NCBI GenBank assembly: GCA_032718475.1
Contig: JAUCBJ010000237.1
Location: forward strand, 1 to 38,360
Direction of reading: 5' to 3'
From: Nemertoderma westbladi
Lineage: Eukaryota > Xenacoelomorpha > Nemertodermatida > Nemertodermatidae
Length of the DNA stretch: 38,360 nt
The notes beneath the pieces were generated by a model that did no database searches, was not told the DNA's origin, and saw nothing but the letters and a program-made list of their open reading frames with translations. This document shows, piece by piece, positions 27,195 to 38,360 of this stretch (positions are counted from its first letter, which is position 1; every line of letters starts with the position of its first letter). A program made the translations under genes and the position numbers.

Positions 27195-30100
27195 ATATAT
27201 TAAATTAAATTAAAGGAAGAACAGGAGTCTTACACCCCCAATAAAAAATATAGAATCAGGACATTTAGCCCAAAATATTTCTCGACCCCTAGGGTCATCG
27301 AAAGAACAACAAACACACAAACACAAACAAATATAAATACATGCTAAACATACAGGTATGTGTCGCAACCCTAACCTAAGCCTACCCGCCATACACTAAA
27401 TGATACCGTTAATAAACTGCACAATAGCTAAGCCTATATTCTATAAGAAAATATATGACAATTTTGTCGCCGTGAAAGGGGTATGACTGAGGCAAAAATA
27501 ATTAATTTGTGAAAAATATGGTTGCGTTTCGGTGTCTTGGACCAGTACGCGCTAATCCTCGACACCTCGTCAGCTGGACAGGGAATTAGCCAAGCCTATC
27601 TATAATGCACCAATGACCTAAAATAATCGCACCATCAACTCTGTTACCACCTAGCCCAAAACAGAAGTCAGACCACAGAACACAGGAACCCTATAGGCCT
27701 ATGGTAAGTAAATATGTTACCAATGGGAAACTGGTGGAATGCTAGGGCACACACACAGTACAAAATTTAAATAAGATTTTATGATTTGCAGTAATGTCGG
27801 AATTCTGCTCCACTTTCATAAGATGATAATTGATGTTAACGACATACTGACTAACAGGGGGTTGGTATGTATATATTAAATTAAATTAAAGGAAGAACAG
27901 GAGTCTTACACCCCCAATAAAAAATATAGAATCAGGACATTTAGCCCAAAATATTTCTCGACCCCTAGGGTCATCGAAAGAACAACAAACACACAAACAC
28001 AAACAAATATAAATACATGCTAAACATACAGGTATGTGTCGCAACCCTAACCTAAGCCTACCCGCCATACACTAAATGATACCGTTAATAAACTGCACAA
28101 TAGCTAAGCCTATATTCTATAAGAAAATATATGACAATTTTGTCGCCGTGAAAGGGGTATGACTGAGGCAAAAATAATTAATTTGTGAAAAATATGGTTG
28201 CGTTTCGGTGTCTTGGACCAGTACGCGCTAATCCTCGACACCTCGTCAGCTGGACAGGGAATTAGCCAAGCCTATCTATAATGCACCAATGACCTAAAAT
28301 AATCGCACCATCAACTCTGTTACCACCTAGCCCAAAACAGAAGTCAGACCACAGAACACAGGAACCCTATAGGCCTATGGTAAGTAAATATGTTACCAAT
28401 GGGAAACTGGTGGAATGCTAGGGCACACACACAGTACAAAATTTAAATAAGATTTTATGATTTGCAGTAATGTCGGAATTCTGCTCCACTTTCATAAGAT
28501 GATAATTGATGTTAACGACATACTGACTAACAGGGGGTTGGTATGTATATATTAAATTAAATTAAAGGAAGAACAGGAGTCTTACACCCCCAATAAAAAA
28601 TATAGAATCAGGACATTTAGCCCAAAATATTTCTCGACCCCTAGGGTCATCGAAAGAACAACAAACACACAAACACAAACAAATATAAATACATGCTAAA
28701 CATACAGGTATGTGTCGCAACCCTAACCTAAGCCTACCCGCCATACACTAAATGATACCGTTAATAAACTGCACAATAGCTAAGCCTATATTCTATAAGA
28801 AAATATATGACAATTTTGTCGCCGTGAAAGGGGTATGACTGAGGCAAAAATAATTAATTTGTGAAAAATATGGTTGCGTTTCGGTGTCTTGGACCAGTAC
28901 GCGCTAATCCTCGACACCTCGTCAGCTGGACAGGGAATTAGCCAAGCCTATCTATAATGCACCAATGACCTAAAATAATCGCACCATCAACTCTGTTACC
29001 ACCTAGCCCAAAACAGAAGTCAGACCACAGAACACAGGAACCCTATAGGCCTATGGTAAGTAAATATGTTACCAATGGGAAACTGGTGGAATGCTAGGGC
29101 ACACACACAGTACAAAATTTAAATAAGATTTTATGATTTGCAGTAATGTCGGAATTCTGCTCCACTTTCATAAGATGATAATTGATGTTAACGACATACT
29201 GACTAACAGGGGGTTGGTATGTATATATTAAATTAAATTAAAGGAAGAACAGGAGTCTTACACCCCCAATAAAAAATATAGAATCAGGACATTTAGCCCA
29301 AAATATTTCTCGACCCCTAGGGTCATCGAAAGAACAACAAACACACAAACACAAACAAATATAAATACATGCTAAACATACAGGTATGTGTCGCAACCCT
29401 AACCTAAGCCTACCCGCCATACACTAAATGATACCGTTAATAAACTGCACAATAGCTAAGCCTATATTCTATAAGAAAATATATGACAATTTTGTCGCCG
29501 TGAAAGGGGTATGACTGAGGCAAAAATAATTAATTTGTGAAAAATATGGTTGCGTTTCGGTGTCTTGGACCAGTACGCGCTAATCCTCGACACCTCGTCA
29601 GCTGGACAGGGAATTAGCCAAGCCTATCTATAATGCACCAATGACCTAAAATAATCGCACCATCAACTCTGTTACCACCTAGCCCAAAACAGAAGTCAGA
29701 CCACAGAACACAGGAACCCTATAGGCCTATGGTAAGTAAATATGTTACCAATGGGAAACTGGTGGAATGCTAGGGCACACACACAGTACAAAATTTAAAT
29801 AAGATTTTATGATTTGCAGTAATGTCGGAATTCTGCTCCACTTTCATAAGATGATAATTGATGTTAACGACATACTGACTAACAGGGGGTTGGTATGTAT
29901 ATATTAAATTAAATTAAAGGAAGAACAGGAGTCTTACACCCCCAATAAAAAATATAGAATCAGGACATTTAGCCCAAAATATTTCTCGACCCCTAGGGTC
30001 ATCGAAAGAACAACAAACACACAAACACAAACAAATATAAATACATGCTAAACATACAGGTATGTGTCGCAACCCTAACCTAAGCCTACCCGCCATACAC

Positions 30101-33100
30101 TAAATGATACCGTTAATAAACTGCACAATAGCTAAGCCTATATTCTATAAGAAAATATATGACAATTTTGTCGCCGTGAAAGGGGTATGACTGAGGCAAA
30201 AATAATTAATTTGTGAAAAATATGGTTGCGTTTCGGTGTCTTGGACCAGTACGCGCTAATCCTCGACACCTCGTCAGCTGGACAGGGAATTAGCCAAGCC
30301 TATCTATAATGCACCAATGACCTAAAATAATCGCACCATCAACTCTGTTACCACCTAGCCCAAAACAGAAGTCAGACCACAGAACACAGGAACCCTATAG
30401 GCCTATGGTAAGTAAATATGTTACCAATGGGAAACTGGTGGAATGCTAGGGCACACACACAGTACAAAATTTAAATAAGATTTTATGATTTGCAGTAATG
30501 TCGGAATTCTGCTCCACTTTCATAAGATGATAATTGATGTTAACGACATACTGACTAACAGGGGGTTGGTATGTATATATTAAATTAAATTAAAGGAAGA
30601 ACAGGAGTCTTACACCCCCAATAAAAAATATAGAATCAGGACATTTAGCCCAAAATATTTCTCGACCCCTAGGGTCATCGAAAGAACAACAAACACACAA
30701 ACACAAACAAATATAAATACATGCTAAACATACAGGTATGTGTCGCAACCCTAACCTAAGCCTACCCGCCATACACTAAATGATACCGTTAATAAACTGC
30801 ACAATAGCTAAGCCTATATTCTATAAGAAAATATATGACAATTTTGTCGCCGTGAAAGGGGTATGACTGAGGCAAAAATAATTAATTTGTGAAAAATATG
30901 GTTGCGTTTCGGTGTCTTGGACCAGTACGCGCTAATCCTCGACACCTCGTCAGCTGGACAGGGAATTAGCCAAGCCTATCTATAATGCACCAATGACCTA
31001 AAATAATCGCACCATCAACTCTGTTACCACCTAGCCCAAAACAGAAGTCAGACCACAGAACACAGGAACCCTATAGGCCTATGGTAAGTAAATATGTTAC
31101 CAATGGGAAACTGGTGGAATGCTAGGGCACACACACAGTACAAAATTTAAATAAGATTTTATGATTTGCAGTAATGTCGGAATTCTGCTCCACTTTCATA
31201 AGATGATAATTGATGTTAACGACATACTGACTAACAGGGGGTTGGTATGTATATATTAAATTAAATTAAAGGAAGAACAGGAGTCTTACACCCCCAATAA
31301 AAAATATAGAATCAGGACATTTAGCCCAAAATATTTCTCGACCCCTAGGGTCATCGAAAGAACAACAAACACACAAACACAAACAAATATAAATACATGC
31401 TAAACATACAGGTATGTGTCGCAACCCTAACCTAAGCCTACCCGCCATACACTAAATGATACCGTTAATAAACTGCACAATAGCTAAGCCTATATTCTAT
31501 AAGAAAATATATGACAATTTTGTCGCCGTGAAAGGGGTATGACTGAGGCAAAAATAATTAATTTGTGAAAAATATGGTTGCGTTTCGGTGTCTTGGACCA
31601 GTACGCGCTAATCCTCGACACCTCGTCAGCTGGACAGGGAATTAGCCAAGCCTATCTATAATGCACCAATGACCTAAAATAATCGCACCATCAACTCTGT
31701 TACCACCTAGCCCAAAACAGAAGTCAGACCACAGAACACAGGAACCCTATAGGCCTATGGTAAGTAAATATGTTACCAATGGGAAACTGGTGGAATGCTA
31801 GGGCACACACACAGTACAAAATTTAAATAAGATTTTATGATTTGCAGTAATGTCGGAATTCTGCTCCACTTTCATAAGATGATAATTGATGTTAACGACA
31901 TACTGACTAACAGGGGGTTGGTATGTATATATTAAATTAAATTAAAGGAAGAACAGGAGTCTTACACCCCCAATAAAAAATATAGAATCAGGACATTTAG
32001 CCCAAAATATTTCTCGACCCCTAGGGTCATCGAAAGAACAACAAACACACAAACACAAACAAATATAAATACATGCTAAACATACAGGTATGTGTCGCAA
32101 CCCTAACCTAAGCCTACCCGCCATACACTAAATGATACCGTTAATAAACTGCACAATAGCTAAGCCTATATTCTATAAGAAAATATATGACAATTTTGTC
32201 GCCGTGAAAGGGGTATGACTGAGGCAAAAATAATTAATTTGTGAAAAATATGGTTGCGTTTCGGTGTCTTGGACCAGTACGCGCTAATCCTCGACACCTC
32301 GTCAGCTGGACAGGGAATTAGCCAAGCCTATCTATAATGCACCAATGACCTAAAATAATCGCACCATCAACTCTGTTACCACCTAGCCCAAAACAGAAGT
32401 CAGACCACAGAACACAGGAACCCTATAGGCCTATGGTAAGTAAATATGTTACCAATGGGAAACTGGTGGAATGCTAGGGCACACACACAGTACAAAATTT
32501 AAATAAGATTTTATGATTTGCAGTAATGTCGGAATTCTGCTCCACTTTCATAAGATGATAATTGATGTTAACGACATACTGACTAACAGGGGGTTGGTAT
32601 GTATATATTAAATTAAATTAAAGGAAGAACAGGAGTCTTACACCCCCAATAAAAAATATAGAATCAGGACATTTAGCCCAAAATATTTCTCGACCCCTAG
32701 GGTCATCGAAAGAACAACAAACACACAAACACAAACAAATATAAATACATGCTAAACATACAGGTATGTGTCGCAACCCTAACCTAAGCCTACCCGCCAT
32801 ACACTAAATGATACCGTTAATAAACTGCACAATAGCTAAGCCTATATTCTATAAGAAAATATATGACAATTTTGTCGCCGTGAAAGGGGTATGACTGAGG
32901 CAAAAATAATTAATTTGTGAAAAATATGGTTGCGTTTCGGTGTCTTGGACCAGTACGCGCTAATCCTCGACACCTCGTCAGCTGGACAGGGAATTAGCCA
33001 AGCCTATCTATAATGCACCAATGACCTAAAATAATCGCACCATCAACTCTGTTACCACCTAGCCCAAAACAGAAGTCAGACCACAGAACACAGGAACCCT

Positions 33101-36100
33101 ATAGGCCTATGGTAAGTAAATATGTTACCAATGGGAAACTGGTGGAATGCTAGGGCACACACACAGTACAAAATTTAAATAAGATTTTATGATTTGCAGT
33201 AATGTCGGAATTCTGCTCCACTTTCATAAGATGATAATTGATGTTAACGACATACTGACTAACAGGGGGTTGGTATGTATATATTAAATTAAATTAAAGG
33301 AAGAACAGGAGTCTTACACCCCCAATAAAAAATATAGAATCAGGACATTTAGCCCAAAATATTTCTCGACCCCTAGGGTCATCGAAAGAACAACAAACAC
33401 ACAAACACAAACAAATATAAATACATGCTAAACATACAGGTATGTGTCGCAACCCTAACCTAAGCCTACCCGCCATACACTAAATGATACCGTTAATAAA
33501 CTGCACAATAGCTAAGCCTATATTCTATAAGAAAATATATGACAATTTTGTCGCCGTGAAAGGGGTATGACTGAGGCAAAAATAATTAATTTGTGAAAAA
33601 TATGGTTGCGTTTCGGTGTCTTGGACCAGTACGCGCTAATCCTCGACACCTCGTCAGCTGGACAGGGAATTAGCCAAGCCTATCTATAATGCACCAATGA
33701 CCTAAAATAATCGCACCATCAACTCTGTTACCACCTAGCCCAAAACAGAAGTCAGACCACAGAACACAGGAACCCTATAGGCCTATGGTAAGTAAATATG
33801 TTACCAATGGGAAACTGGTGGAATGCTAGGGCACACACACAGTACAAAATTTAAATAAGATTTTATGATTTGCAGTAATGTCGGAATTCTGCTCCACTTT
33901 CATAAGATGATAATTGATGTTAACGACATACTGACTAACAGGGGGTTGGTATGTATATATTAAATTAAATTAAAGGAAGAACAGGAGTCTTACACCCCCA
34001 ATAAAAAATATAGAATCAGGACATTTAGCCCAAAATATTTCTCGACCCCTAGGGTCATCGAAAGAACAACAAACACACAAACACAAACAAATATAAATAC
34101 ATGCTAAACATACAGGTATGTGTCGCAACCCTAACCTAAGCCTACCCGCCATACACTAAATGATACCGTTAATAAACTGCACAATAGCTAAGCCTATATT
34201 CTATAAGAAAATATATGACAATTTTGTCGCCGTGAAAGGGGTATGACTGAGGCAAAAATAATTAATTTGTGAAAAATATGGTTGCGTTTCGGTGTCTTGG
34301 ACCAGTACGCGCTAATCCTCGACACCTCGTCAGCTGGACAGGGAATTAGCCAAGCCTATCTATAATGCACCAATGACCTAAAATAATCGCACCATCAACT
34401 CTGTTACCACCTAGCCCAAAACAGAAGTCAGACCACAGAACACAGGAACCCTATAGGCCTATGGTAAGTAAATATGTTACCAATGGGAAACTGGTGGAAT
34501 GCTAGGGCACACACACAGTACAAAATTTAAATAAGATTTTATGATTTGCAGTAATGTCGGAATTCTGCTCCACTTTCATAAGATGATAATTGATGTTAAC
34601 GACATACTGACTAACAGGGGGTTGGTATGTATATATTAAATTAAATTAAAGGAAGAACAGGAGTCTTACACCCCCAATAAAAAATATAGAATCAGGACAT
34701 TTAGCCCAAAATATTTCTCGACCCCTAGGGTCATCGAAAGAACAACAAACACACAAACACAAACAAATATAAATACATGCTAAACATACAGGTATGTGTC
34801 GCAACCCTAACCTAAGCCTACCCGCCATACACTAAATGATACCGTTAATAAACTGCACAATAGCTAAGCCTATATTCTATAAGAAAATATATGACAATTT
34901 TGTCGCCGTGAAAGGGGTATGACTGAGGCAAAAATAATTAATTTGTGAAAAATATGGTTGCGTTTCGGTGTCTTGGACCAGTACGCGCTAATCCTCGACA
35001 CCTCGTCAGCTGGACAGGGAATTAGCCAAGCCTATCTATAATGCACCAATGACCTAAAATAATCGCACCATCAACTCTGTTACCACCTAGCCCAAAACAG
35101 AAGTCAGACCACAGAACACAGGAACCCTATAGGCCTATGGTAAGTAAATATGTTACCAATGGGAAACTGGTGGAATGCTAGGGCACACACACAGTACAAA
35201 ATTTAAATAAGATTTTATGATTTGCAGTAATGTCGGAATTCTGCTCCACTTTCATAAGATGATAATTGATGTTAACGACATACTGACTAACAGGGGGTTG
35301 GTATGTATATATTAAATTAAATTAAAGGAAGAACAGGAGTCTTACACCCCCAATAAAAAATATAGAATCAGGACATTTAGCCCAAAATATTTCTCGACCC
35401 CTAGGGTCATCGAAAGAACAACAAACACACAAACACAAACAAATATAAATACATGCTAAACATACAGGTATGTGTCGCAACCCTAACCTAAGCCTACCCG
35501 CCATACACTAAATGATACCGTTAATAAACTGCACAATAGCTAAGCCTATATTCTATAAGAAAATATATGACAATTTTGTCGCCGTGAAAGGGGTATGACT
35601 GAGGCAAAAATAATTAATTTGTGAAAAATATGGTTGCGTTTCGGTGTCTTGGACCAGTACGCGCTAATCCTCGACACCTCGTCAGCTGGACAGGGAATTA
35701 GCCAAGCCTATCTATAATGCACCAATGACCTAAAATAATCGCACCATCAACTCTGTTACCACCTAGCCCAAAACAGAAGTCAGACCACAGAACACAGGAA
35801 CCCTATAGGCCTATGGTAAGTAAATATGTTACCAATGGGAAACTGGTGGAATGCTAGGGCACACACACAGTACAAAATTTAAATAAGATTTTATGATTTG
35901 CAGTAATGTCGGAATTCTGCTCCACTTTCATAAGATGATAATTGATGTTAACGACATACTGACTAACAGGGGGTTGGTATGTATATATTAAATTAAATTA
36001 AAGGAAGAACAGGAGTCTTACACCCCCAATAAAAAATATAGAATCAGGACATTTAGCCCAAAATATTTCTCGACCCCTAGGGTCATCGAAAGAACAACAA

Positions 36101-38360
36101 ACACACAAACACAAACAAATATAAATACATGCTAAACATACAGGTATGTGTCGCAACCCTAACCTAAGCCTACCCGCCATACACTAAATGATACCGTTAA
36201 TAAACTGCACAATAGCTAAGCCTATATTCTATAAGAAAATATATGACAATTTTGTCGCCGTGAAAGGGGTATGACTGAGGCAAAAATAATTAATTTGTGA
36301 AAAATATGGTTGCGTTTCGGTGTCTTGGACCAGTACGCGCTAATCCTCGACACCTCGTCAGCTGGACAGGGAATTAGCCAAGCCTATCTATAATGCACCA
36401 ATGACCTAAAATAATCGCACCATCAACTCTGTTACCACCTAGCCCAAAACAGAAGTCAGACCACAGAACACAGGAACCCTATAGGCCTATGGTAAGTAAA
36501 TATGTTACCAATGGGAAACTGGTGGAATGCTAGGGCACACACACAGTACAAAATTTAAATAAGATTTTATGATTTGCAGTAATGTCGGAATTCTGCTCCA
36601 CTTTCATAAGATGATAATTGATGTTAACGACATACTGACTAACAGGGGGTTGGTATGTATATATTAAATTAAATTAAAGGAAGAACAGGAGTCTTACACC
36701 CCCAATAAAAAATATAGAATCAGGACATTTAGCCCAAAATATTTCTCGACCCCTAGGGTCATCGAAAGAACAACAAACACACAAACACAAACAAATATAA
36801 ATACATGCTAAACATACAGGTATGTGTCGCAACCCTAACCTAAGCCTACCCGCCATACACTAAATGATACCGTTAATAAACTGCACAATAGCTAAGCCTA
36901 TATTCTATAAGAAAATATATGACAATTTTGTCGCCGTGAAAGGGGTATGACTGAGGCAAAAATAATTAATTTGTGAAAAATATGGTTGCGTTTCGGTGTC
37001 TTGGACCAGTACGCGCTAATCCTCGACACCTCGTCAGCTGGACAGGGAATTAGCCAAGCCTATCTATAATGCACCAATGACCTAAAATAATCGCACCATC
37101 AACTCTGTTACCACCTAGCCCAAAACAGAAGTCAGACCACAGAACACAGGAACCCTATAGGCCTATGGTAAGTAAATATGTTACCAATGGGAAACTGGTG
37201 GAATGCTAGGGCACACACACAGTACAAAATTTAAATAAGATTTTATGATTTGCAGTAATGTCGGAATTCTGCTCCACTTTCATAAGATGATAATTGATGT
37301 TAACGACATACTGACTAACAGGGGGTTGGTATGTATATATTAAATTAAATTAAAGGAAGAACAGGAGTCTTACACCCCCAATAAAAAATATAGAATCAGG
37401 ACATTTAGCCCAAAATATTTCTCGACCCCTAGGGTCATCGAAAGAACAACAAACACACAAACACAAACAAATATAAATACATGCTAAACATACAGGTATG
37501 TGTCGCAACCCTAACCTAAGCCTACCCGCCATACACTAAATGATACCGTTAATAAACTGCACAATAGCTAAGCCTATATTCTATAAGAAAATATATGACA
37601 ATTTTGTCGCCGTGAAAGGGGTATGACTGAGGCAAAAATAATTAATTTGTGAAAAATATGGTTGCGTTTCGGTGTCTTGGACCAGTACGCGCTAATCCTC
37701 GACACCTCGTCAGCTGGACAGGGAATTAGCCAAGCCTATCTATAATGCACCAATGACCTAAAATAATCGCACCATCAACTCTGTTACCACCTAGCCCAAA
37801 ACAGAAGTCAGACCACAGAACACAGGAACCCTATAGGCCTATGGTAAGTAAATATGTTACCAATGGGAAACTGGTGGAATGCTAGGGCACACACACAGTA
37901 CAAAATTTAAATAAGATTTTATGATTTGCAGTAATGTCGGAATTCTGCTCCACTTTCATAAGATGATAATTGATGTTAACGACATACTGACTAACAGGGG
38001 GTTGGTATGTATATATTAAATTAAATTAAAGGAAGAACAGGAGTCTTACACCCCCAATAAAAAATATAGAATCAGGACATTTAGCCCAAAATATTTCTCG
38101 ACCCCTAGGGTCATCGAAAGAACAACAAACACACAAACACAAACAAATATAAATACATGCTAAACATACAGGTATGTGTCGCAACCCTAACCTAAGCCTA
38201 CCCGCCATACACTAAATGATACCGTTAATAAACTGCACAATAGCTAAGCCTATATTCTATAAGAAAATATATGACAATTTTGTCGCCGTGAAAGGGGTAT
38301 GACTGAGGCAAAAATAATTAATTTGTGAAAAATATGGTTGCGTTTCGGTGTCTTGGACCA
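27195..38360 (+). repeat. 676-bp satellite array, 16 full copies plus a 350-bp partial copy
   Basis: A 676-bp unit repeats head to tail with an exact period from 27195 to 38010, then continues into the window edge. Spot comparisons of first, middle and last copies show no difference, and the period is constant across all copies, including the boundary copy. The unit is AT-rich, contains GGTTAGGGTT on minus, the palindromes ATAGGCCTAT and GACCCCTAGGGTC, and a hammerhead-like core on minus (first copy 27520-27591). A 60-codon minus-strand frame recurs in every copy, but I see no evidence that it is a gene. The array starts abruptly at the truncated Harbinger transposase. Total length is unknown. 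Confidence 0.95.
27520..27591 (-). ncRNA. hammerhead-like ribozyme core in the satellite unit (first of 16 complete copies, every 676 bp)
   Basis: On the minus strand: CTGACGA (27573-27567), then GGTGTC (27566-27561), a 24-nt loop, GACACC (27536-27531), GAAA (27530-27527) and CGC (27526-27524). That is the invariant hammerhead core around a perfect 6-bp stem II. The loop contains GCG-TA-CTGG (27550-27542). GCG can pair with CGC after GAAA (stem III, with the A-U closing pair), TA fits the UH cleavage site, and CTGG pairs with CCAG just before CTGACGA (stem I). All three stems exist, but the cleavage strand lies between the two halves of stem II, not after stem III. A further inverted repeat (GCTAATTCC with GGATTAGC) encloses the CTGACGA strand. 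Cleavage in this pseudoknotted order, or in trans between neighbouring units, is inferred and untested. Confidence 0.5.

Noticed and set aside
27355-27390. Telomere-like GGTTAGGGTT on the satellite minus strand
   Set aside because: Only about one and a half telomeric units per 676 bp; not a telomeric array and easily explained by chance.
27210-27392. 60-codon minus-strand open frame repeated in every satellite unit (17 occurrences)
   Set aside because: It is short and Cys/Leu-rich, without a recognisable domain. Repetition simply follows from the identical units, and I see no promoter, start context or conservation beyond the repeat.
27195-38360. Possible CENP-B box in the 676-bp unit
   Set aside because: I compared TTCG-containing segments on both strands with the NTTCGNNNNANNCGGGN pattern and found no match.

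Overview
The window looks like a gene-poor, AT-rich stretch of an animal nuclear genome, probably an aquatic invertebrate. The reasons are several APE-type LINE retrotransposons, a PIF/Harbinger transposon, a Helitron-like element with internal tandem repeats, and a tRNA-derived SINE whose central domain resembles the one known from cephalopod and other invertebrate SINEs. The phylum cannot be fixed from sequence alone. I see no convincing host gene, rRNA or functional tRNA; nearly every coding trace belongs to a mobile element.

Layout. 1-4955: a 125-bp palindrome (149-273), then a foldback element (580-2830) interrupted by a 5'-truncated LINE copy (A, 665-2141, minus), then non-coding DNA with a C26/G14 hairpin. 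4956-8568: a decayed RTE-like LINE (C) framed by direct repeats of 198 bp each, read as an exceptionally long target-site duplication. 9254-11677: a Helitron-like non-autonomous element carrying about 13.5 copies of a 147-bp monomer, each with a CTCF-like motif. 12500-14000: a short AT-rich minisatellite and a pair of inverted minisatellite arms. 14317-14890: a frameshifted fragment of another RT-encoding retroelement. 15800-17830: small structured elements, including a well-formed hammerhead ribozyme (16262-16323), a palindromic MITE with a 7-bp duplication, a SINE, and a cluster of palindromic motifs.

18032-24566 is a nested pair. A minus-strand LINE (D) is split by a full-length plus-strand LINE (B, 19542-23321) that keeps an intact 1105-aa endonuclease/reverse transcriptase ORF. 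B and A are near-identical where they overlap, so this family moved recently. 25186-27194 is a decayed Harbinger transposon with convergent Myb-like and transposase genes.

From 27195 to the window end runs a 676-bp satellite, 16 full copies plus a partial one, with no copy-to-copy difference in the places I compared. Its first unit abuts the truncated Harbinger transposase. On its minus strand each unit carries a hammerhead-like catalytic core (CTGACGA, 6-bp stem II, GAAA). The matching cleavage strand lies inside the stem II loop, giving a strand order I do not know from described hammerheads. A tandem, extremely homogeneous satellite that may encode its own self-cleaving RNA is the most interesting candidate system here. 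The independent, canonical hammerhead at 16262 shows that ribozyme-bearing repeats exist in this genome.
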